Source of the DNA: an uncultured Muribaculaceae bacterium
GTDB taxonomy: Bacteria > Bacteroidota > Bacteroidia > Bacteroidales > Muribaculaceae
Assembly (NCBI GenBank): GCA_910578385.1
Contig: CAJTQV010000033.1
Span: forward strand, 1-15,521
Direction of reading: 5' to 3'
Length of the DNA stretch: 15,521 nt
Shown piece by piece: positions 12,586-15,521 of this stretch. The notes beneath the pieces are model-generated. The model saw nothing but the letters and a program-made list of their open reading frames with translations. It did no database searches and was not told where the DNA came from. The first letter of the stretch is position 1, and every line of letters begins with the position of its first letter. Both the position numbers and the translations under genes were made by a program.

Positions 12586-13719
12586 TCAGAACTTGCGGAT
12601 ACCCATTATCTCGCGCACCTCGCGGAGAGTCTGCGACGCCGCCTCGCGTGCGCGTTCGGCACCCTGACGCACCACGCGCGACAGATACTCGTCGTTGTTG
12701 CGTATGTCGAGTATGCGCTCGCGGATAGGTAGCGTTATTTTCAGAATATCCTCCGCAAGCTGTTTCTTCAGGTCTCCGTAGCGGATTGAGCAGTCGGCAT
12801 ATGCGTTGCGGAAGTGCTCCAGTGTGTCGGGAGTCGATACAAGCTCCATCAGAGTGAAGAGGTTGTTGATCGGCTCGCTCACGGGTGAGTTTGGTTCCTT
12901 GGGGCCTTCGTCGGTCACGGCACGCATCACCTTCTTGCGGAGCGTCTTCTCGTCGTCGATGAGGTAGATGCAGTTGCCCTCGCTCTTGCCCATCTTGCCT
13001 GAGCCGTCAAGTCCCGGAACCTTCACCGCGTGGCCGCCGAAGTTGAAGTTTACCGGCTCGCCGAAGTACGGAGTCTTGTAGAACGAGTTGAAACGGCGTG
13101 CGAAACGGCGGGTGAGTTCCAGATGCTGTTCCTGATCTTTACCAACGGGCACGAAGTCAGCATGGTGGATAAGTATATCCACTGCCATGAGAGTGGGGTA
13201 GGTGAGGAGTCCGGCGTTTACGCGCTGGTTCGTCTGATTGCCGATAATCTGCTTCTCGATACCTTCGTCGTCAGCCTCGTTCTCTACGGAACCCTCCTGG
13301 CCGTTGGACGGGCCGGTGCTGATGCCGAGAGCCTTGCGTGCCTTGTCCTTGAACGAAGCCGTGCGCATCAGCTCTCCGATGCCTACGTGCATGTTCATGA
13401 GCAGGTACATCTCTGAAATCTCGGGAACGTCGCTCTGCACATATATGGTGTTCTTCTCCGGGTCGAGACCGGCTGCGAGATACTCGGCCAGGATGTCCTT
13501 CACATTCTCGTGGAGCATCTTGGGGTCGGGGTGGGTGGTGAGTGCGTGGAGGTCGGCCACGAAGTAGCGGCAGTCATAGTCGTCCTGCATACGCACGAAC
13601 TTGCTCAACGCGCCGAAGTAATTGCCGAGATGGAGATTTCCGGTGGCACGGATGCCGCTGAGCACCACTTTTTTGCCGTCGCGTCTGCGGGGGTTGCCCG
13701 CATTTATGTTTTCGCTCAT
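12586..13719 (-). CDS. trpS: Tryptophanyl-tRNA synthetase
   Basis: This cytosolic class I aminoacyl-tRNA synthetase charges tRNA-Trp. The 377-residue product has the HIGH-type motif NLHLGNYFG (28-36), the YVQSDVPE segment (93-100), the NAGLLTYPTLMAVDIL block (168-183), the PVGKDQEQHLELTR block and the KMSKS-type loop GKMGKSEG (241-248). It is longer than usual because of an acidic, low-complexity insert at about residues 130-166, between SFKDKARK and VNAGLLTYP (see findings). Only one copy is seen here, so it is likely the essential enzyme. It is the first gene of the minus-strand run and has a leader of about 120 bases with a long inverted repeat. Start ATG at 13717-13719. Confidence 0.96.
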   Translation of the reverse strand: MSENINAGNPRRRDGKKVVLSGIRATGNLHLGNYFGALSKFVRMQDDYDCRYFVADLHALTTHPDPKMLHENVKDILAEYLAAGLDPEKNTIYVQSDVPEISEMYLLMNMHVGIGELMRTASFKDKARKALGISTGPSNGQEGSVENEADDEGIEKQIIGNQTNQRVNAGLLTYPTLMAVDILIHHADFVPVGKDQEQHLELTRRFARRFNSFYKTPYFGEPVNFNFGGHAVKVPGLDGSGKMGKSEGNCIYLIDDEKTLRKKVMRAVTDEGPKEPNSPVSEPINNLFTLMELVSTPDTLEHFRNAYADCSIRYGDLKKQLAEDILKITLPIRERILDIRNNDEYLSRVVRQGAERAREAASQTLREVREIMGIRKF

Positions 13720-13740
13720 AATATCATTTTTGTTATGTCG

Positions 13741-13826
13741 CGGTGTAGGGACGCACGGTCCGTGCGTCCGCAGGCATGGTACCCTCCATAAATTACCGGA
13801 CGCACGGGCCGTGCGTCCCTACACCG
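13741..13826. repeat. REP-like double palindrome in the trpS leader
   Basis: Two 30-base arms (13741-13770 and 13797-13826) are inverted copies that match at 29 of 30 positions and are separated by 26 bases. Each arm contains its own 21-base palindrome, GGACGCACGG-N-CCGTGCGTCC (13749-13769, 13798-13818). The element can therefore fold as one long stem or as two small hairpins. It lies 21 bases upstream of the trpS ATG and downstream of the predicted promoter. It looks like a dispersed REP/BIME-type element; a related short copy is at 11318-11335. Confidence 0.8.
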
Positions 13827-13845
13827 TCAATCGGTTATTAAAATG

Positions 13846-13853
13846 CAAATTTA
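13846..13853 (-). promoter_or_regulatory. -7 box of the trpS operon
   Basis: On the minus strand TAAATTTG followed by CA is an exact Bacteroidetes -7 element. I see no good TTTG -33 box 19-21 bases upstream, so the promoter is less certain than the one before abiEi. Transcription would start near 13840 and include the whole palindromic repeat. Confidence 0.45.
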
Positions 13854-13898
13854 CAAAAAAATATTCATTGTAGTGTCAGCAGTGAGGATTTACGCGCA

Positions 13899-13932
13899 TA
13901 AAAAATGTCCCCAAGCTTCGGCATGGGGACAT
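13899..13932 (-). terminator. Intrinsic terminator downstream of ald
   Basis: ATGTCCCCA (13905-13913) pairs with TGGGGACAT (13924-13932). The stem continues after an A-A mismatch with GC/GC around a TTCG (plus strand) loop. Read on the minus strand, the stem is followed by six T residues. It lies 80 bases past the ald stop and separates ald from the trpS promoter. Confidence 0.8.
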
Positions 13933-14011
13933 AAGTATTAGTGAAAGTAGGTTAGGGTTGATTCCTGTTTCACCTTCGGTAGCGGCTTGTGGTGCCGCAG
14001 GGAGATGTTTC

Positions 14012-15121
14012 TTATTTCAGCTCAAGGGGAGTGTAGGGCAGGTCGAATGCCTCGGCCACAGCCTTGAATGTGATCTTGCCGTCAACGACGTTCACACCGT
14101 CGGCCAGACCCGCGTCGCGCTTGCAAGCCTCGACCCAGCCGAGGTCGGCCAGACGCACTGCGTAAGGCATTGTGGCGTTGGTCAGGGCGAGTGTCGAGGT
14201 GTAGGGCACCGCGCCGGGGATGTTGGCCACTGCATACTGCACCACGCCGTCTACGAGGTAAGTCGGCTCCGAGTGGGTGGTGGGGTGGGTTGTCTCGAAG
14301 CAACCGCCCTGGTCAACGGCAACGTCAACCATCACGGAACCCGGACGCATCAGCTTGACCATGTCGGCGGTGATGAGGTGCGGAGTCTTGGCACCGGGCA
14401 CGAGCACTGAACCTACCACGAGGTCGGTTGTCGGAAGTTCCTGCTCGATGTTGTGGCGTGAAGAATAGAGAGTCTTGACGTTCTTGGGCATGACGTCAGC
14501 GCAGTGACGGAGCACGTTGAGGTTCACGTCGGTGATTGTAACCTCTGCGCCGAGACCGGCTGCCATGAGTGCTGCGTTGCGTCCTACCACACCGGCACCG
14601 AGCACGAGCACGCGTGCGGGCTTCACACCCGGCACACCGCCCATCAGCACGCCGCGTCCGCCCTGGGGCTTCTCAAGGAAGCGTGCACCTTCCTGGATTG
14701 ACATGCGGCCGGCAACCTCGCTCATGGGGATGAGCAGCGGCAGACGGTGGTCGCGGTCAGTCACAGTCTCGTATGCGATGCAGGTCGCGCCGCTCTCAAG
14801 CATTGCGTCGAGGAGCGCGCGGTCTGATGCGAAGTGGAAATATGTGAAGAGGAGCTGACCCTTGCGGATGAGCTTGTATTCGGGAGCGATCGGTTCCTTG
14901 ACCTTGATGATCATGTCGGCGGTGGCGTAAACATCCTCGATGGTGGGGAGGATAGTTGCGCCGGCGGCGATATATTCCTCATCAGAGAATCCGCTGCCTT
15001 CACCTGCTGTGTGCTGCACATAGAGAGTGTGGCCGTGGCCTACAAGTTCCTTTACACCGGCGGGAGTTGCGCCAACGCGGTTCTCATTGTTTTTAATTTC
15101 TTTTGGAATTCCGATTTTCAT
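14012..15121 (-). CDS. ald: Alanine dehydrogenase
   Basis: This enzyme catalyses the NAD-linked, reversible deamination of L-alanine to pyruvate and ammonia in the cytosol. The 369-residue length is normal for the family. It opens with MKIGIPKEIKNNENRVGATP, which includes substrate-binding R15. K75 (IKVKEP), H96 (YFHFASD) and D270 (VDVAVDQGG) occupy the usual catalytic positions. The nucleotide-binding Rossmann motif is VLGAGVVGRNAA (173-184). The C-terminal NATMPYAVRLADLGW segment is also typical. The gene is a single unit with its own promoter (15206-15236) and terminator (13899-13932). It probably serves alanine catabolism or ammonia balance, a theme shared with sdaA nearby. Confidence 0.97.
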   Translation of the reverse strand: MKIGIPKEIKNNENRVGATPAGVKELVGHGHTLYVQHTAGEGSGFSDEEYIAAGATILPTIEDVYATADMIIKVKEPIAPEYKLIRKGQLLFTYFHFASDRALLDAMLESGATCIAYETVTDRDHRLPLLIPMSEVAGRMSIQEGARFLEKPQGGRGVLMGGVPGVKPARVLVLGAGVVGRNAALMAAGLGAEVTITDVNLNVLRHCADVMPKNVKTLYSSRHNIEQELPTTDLVVGSVLVPGAKTPHLITADMVKLMRPGSVMVDVAVDQGGCFETTHPTTHSEPTYLVDGVVQYAVANIPGAVPYTSTLALTNATMPYAVRLADLGWVEACKRDAGLADGVNVVDGKITFKAVAEAFDLPYTPLELK

Positions 15122-15205
15122 AATGTATTAGATTTTGAGTTGTTCGTTTTCATGGTCGGGGGTTCTGCGGCGGAGTTGTCAACGGCCTTGGAACCGATTC
15201 CGCGC

Positions 15206-15236
15206 CAAATTTACAATATTACTGGCAAACTGCAAT
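15206..15236 (-). promoter_or_regulatory. Predicted promoter of ald
   Basis: On the minus strand ATTG (15233-15236) is followed after 19 bases by TAAATTTG (15206-15213), matching the Bacteroidetes -33/-7 arrangement except for the first base of the -33 box. Transcription would start near 15200, leaving a leader of about 75 bases before ald. Confidence 0.6.
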
Positions 15237-15239
15237 CGT

Positions 15240-15457
15240 CCCGCCATATGTTTTTCAGCATAAAACCGATTTTTTTGACTCCGAACATAAACCTCCGCCC
15301 CGCAAGCCTAAACTGCCTCCCCGTTCCGCGCAGGTACATCCGTCAGACCAATCCCGGTTTATCCAACAGGCTTTAGGTTTTAGGCGTTAGGCTATAGAAT
15401 TCAGATTTAGGTGTATCAGACACGTCAAAGCCGCGATAGCGGCGGCACGGCGGTAGG
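15240..15457. other. Non-coding stretch with TTAGG-rich and GC-hairpin sequence
   Basis: No credible gene is seen between the ald promoter and the right-edge hairpin. The stretch contains irregularly spaced TTAGG motifs (15373-15377, 15380-15384, 15387-15391, 15407-15411). It also contains a small hairpin GCCGC-GATA-GCGGC (15430-15443). Long plus-strand frames here run antisense to ald and its leader and look like shadows. Confidence 0.5.
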
Positions 15458-15496
15458 CACGGGTGAAAACGGGGCTTGTCCCCGTTTTCACCCGTG
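15458..15496. terminator. Perfect 17-bp inverted repeat near the right edge
   Basis: CACGGGTGAAAACGGGG (15458-15474) and CCCCGTTTTCACCCGTG (15480-15496) form a perfect 17-bp stem with a five-base loop. There is no adjacent T-tract on either strand. It may be a terminator for a gene beyond the edge, or a dispersed palindromic repeat. Confidence 0.5.
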
Positions 15497-15521
15497 TAAA
15501 TAGAGATAATATTTTATATCC

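Noticed and set aside
14834..15376. 180-codon plus-strand open frame
   Set aside because: It runs antisense through the start and promoter of the well-supported ald gene and has no recognisable protein features.
1..15521. CRISPR array, tRNA, rRNA, integrase or insertion sequence
   Set aside because: No regularly spaced repeats, no cloverleaf-like or rRNA segments, and no recombinase or transposase motifs were seen on either strand.

Overview
The window looks like a chromosomal segment of a Bacteroidales gut commensal, with a Muribaculaceae-like or Bacteroides-like flavour. Three things point there. Several intergenic regions carry the Bacteroidetes -7 promoter box (TAnnTTTG). Shine-Dalgarno sequences are mostly absent. 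The housekeeping proteins (TrpRS, alanine dehydrogenase, fused SpmA/SpmB, single-chain serine dehydratase) read like Bacteroidales versions. The species assignment is inference; no rRNA or tRNA gene is present to anchor it.

Left part (1 to about 10,030) is an accessory, defence-flavoured region. It starts with the end of a zinc-type alcohol dehydrogenase whose last codons overlap a RhuM-family gene. Converging on that pair is a tightly overlapped minus-strand operon, abiEi-abiEii-metallophosphoesterase. This is a type IV toxin-antitoxin/abortive-infection pair with an extra phosphoesterase, read from a recognisable promoter bracketed by a 9-bp inverted repeat. Then come a stub of a HigA-like antitoxin without its DNA-binding domain, a structured non-coding stretch, and a two-gene unit. 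That unit pairs a GIY-YIG nuclease carrying a DUF4357-like tail with a 711-residue protein that joins a PD-(D/E)XK-like nuclease domain to a DUF2075/Schlafen-type helicase. It is the best candidate here for an undescribed defence system. A SanA/YdcF-type membrane protein with an unusual C-terminal domain follows. After it comes a vsr mismatch endonuclease with no methyltransferase beside it, overlapped by an unrecognised 232-residue gene.

Right part (about 10,095 to 15,521) is core metabolism on the minus strand and visibly richer in G+C. trpS, a fused spmA-spmB membrane protein and an iron-sulfur L-serine dehydratase form one run read from a promoter near 13,850. The trpS leader contains a long REP-like inverted repeat. 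Upstream of it, ald (alanine dehydrogenase) has its own promoter and a good intrinsic terminator. sdaA and ald both turn an amino acid into pyruvate and ammonia. The right edge is non-coding and ends in a perfect 17-bp hairpin.

The base-composition contrast, the packing of several nuclease/toxin families into about 9 kb and the antitoxin remnant suggest that the left part is a defence island inserted beside core genes. No integrase, transposase, CRISPR array, tRNA or rRNA was seen.
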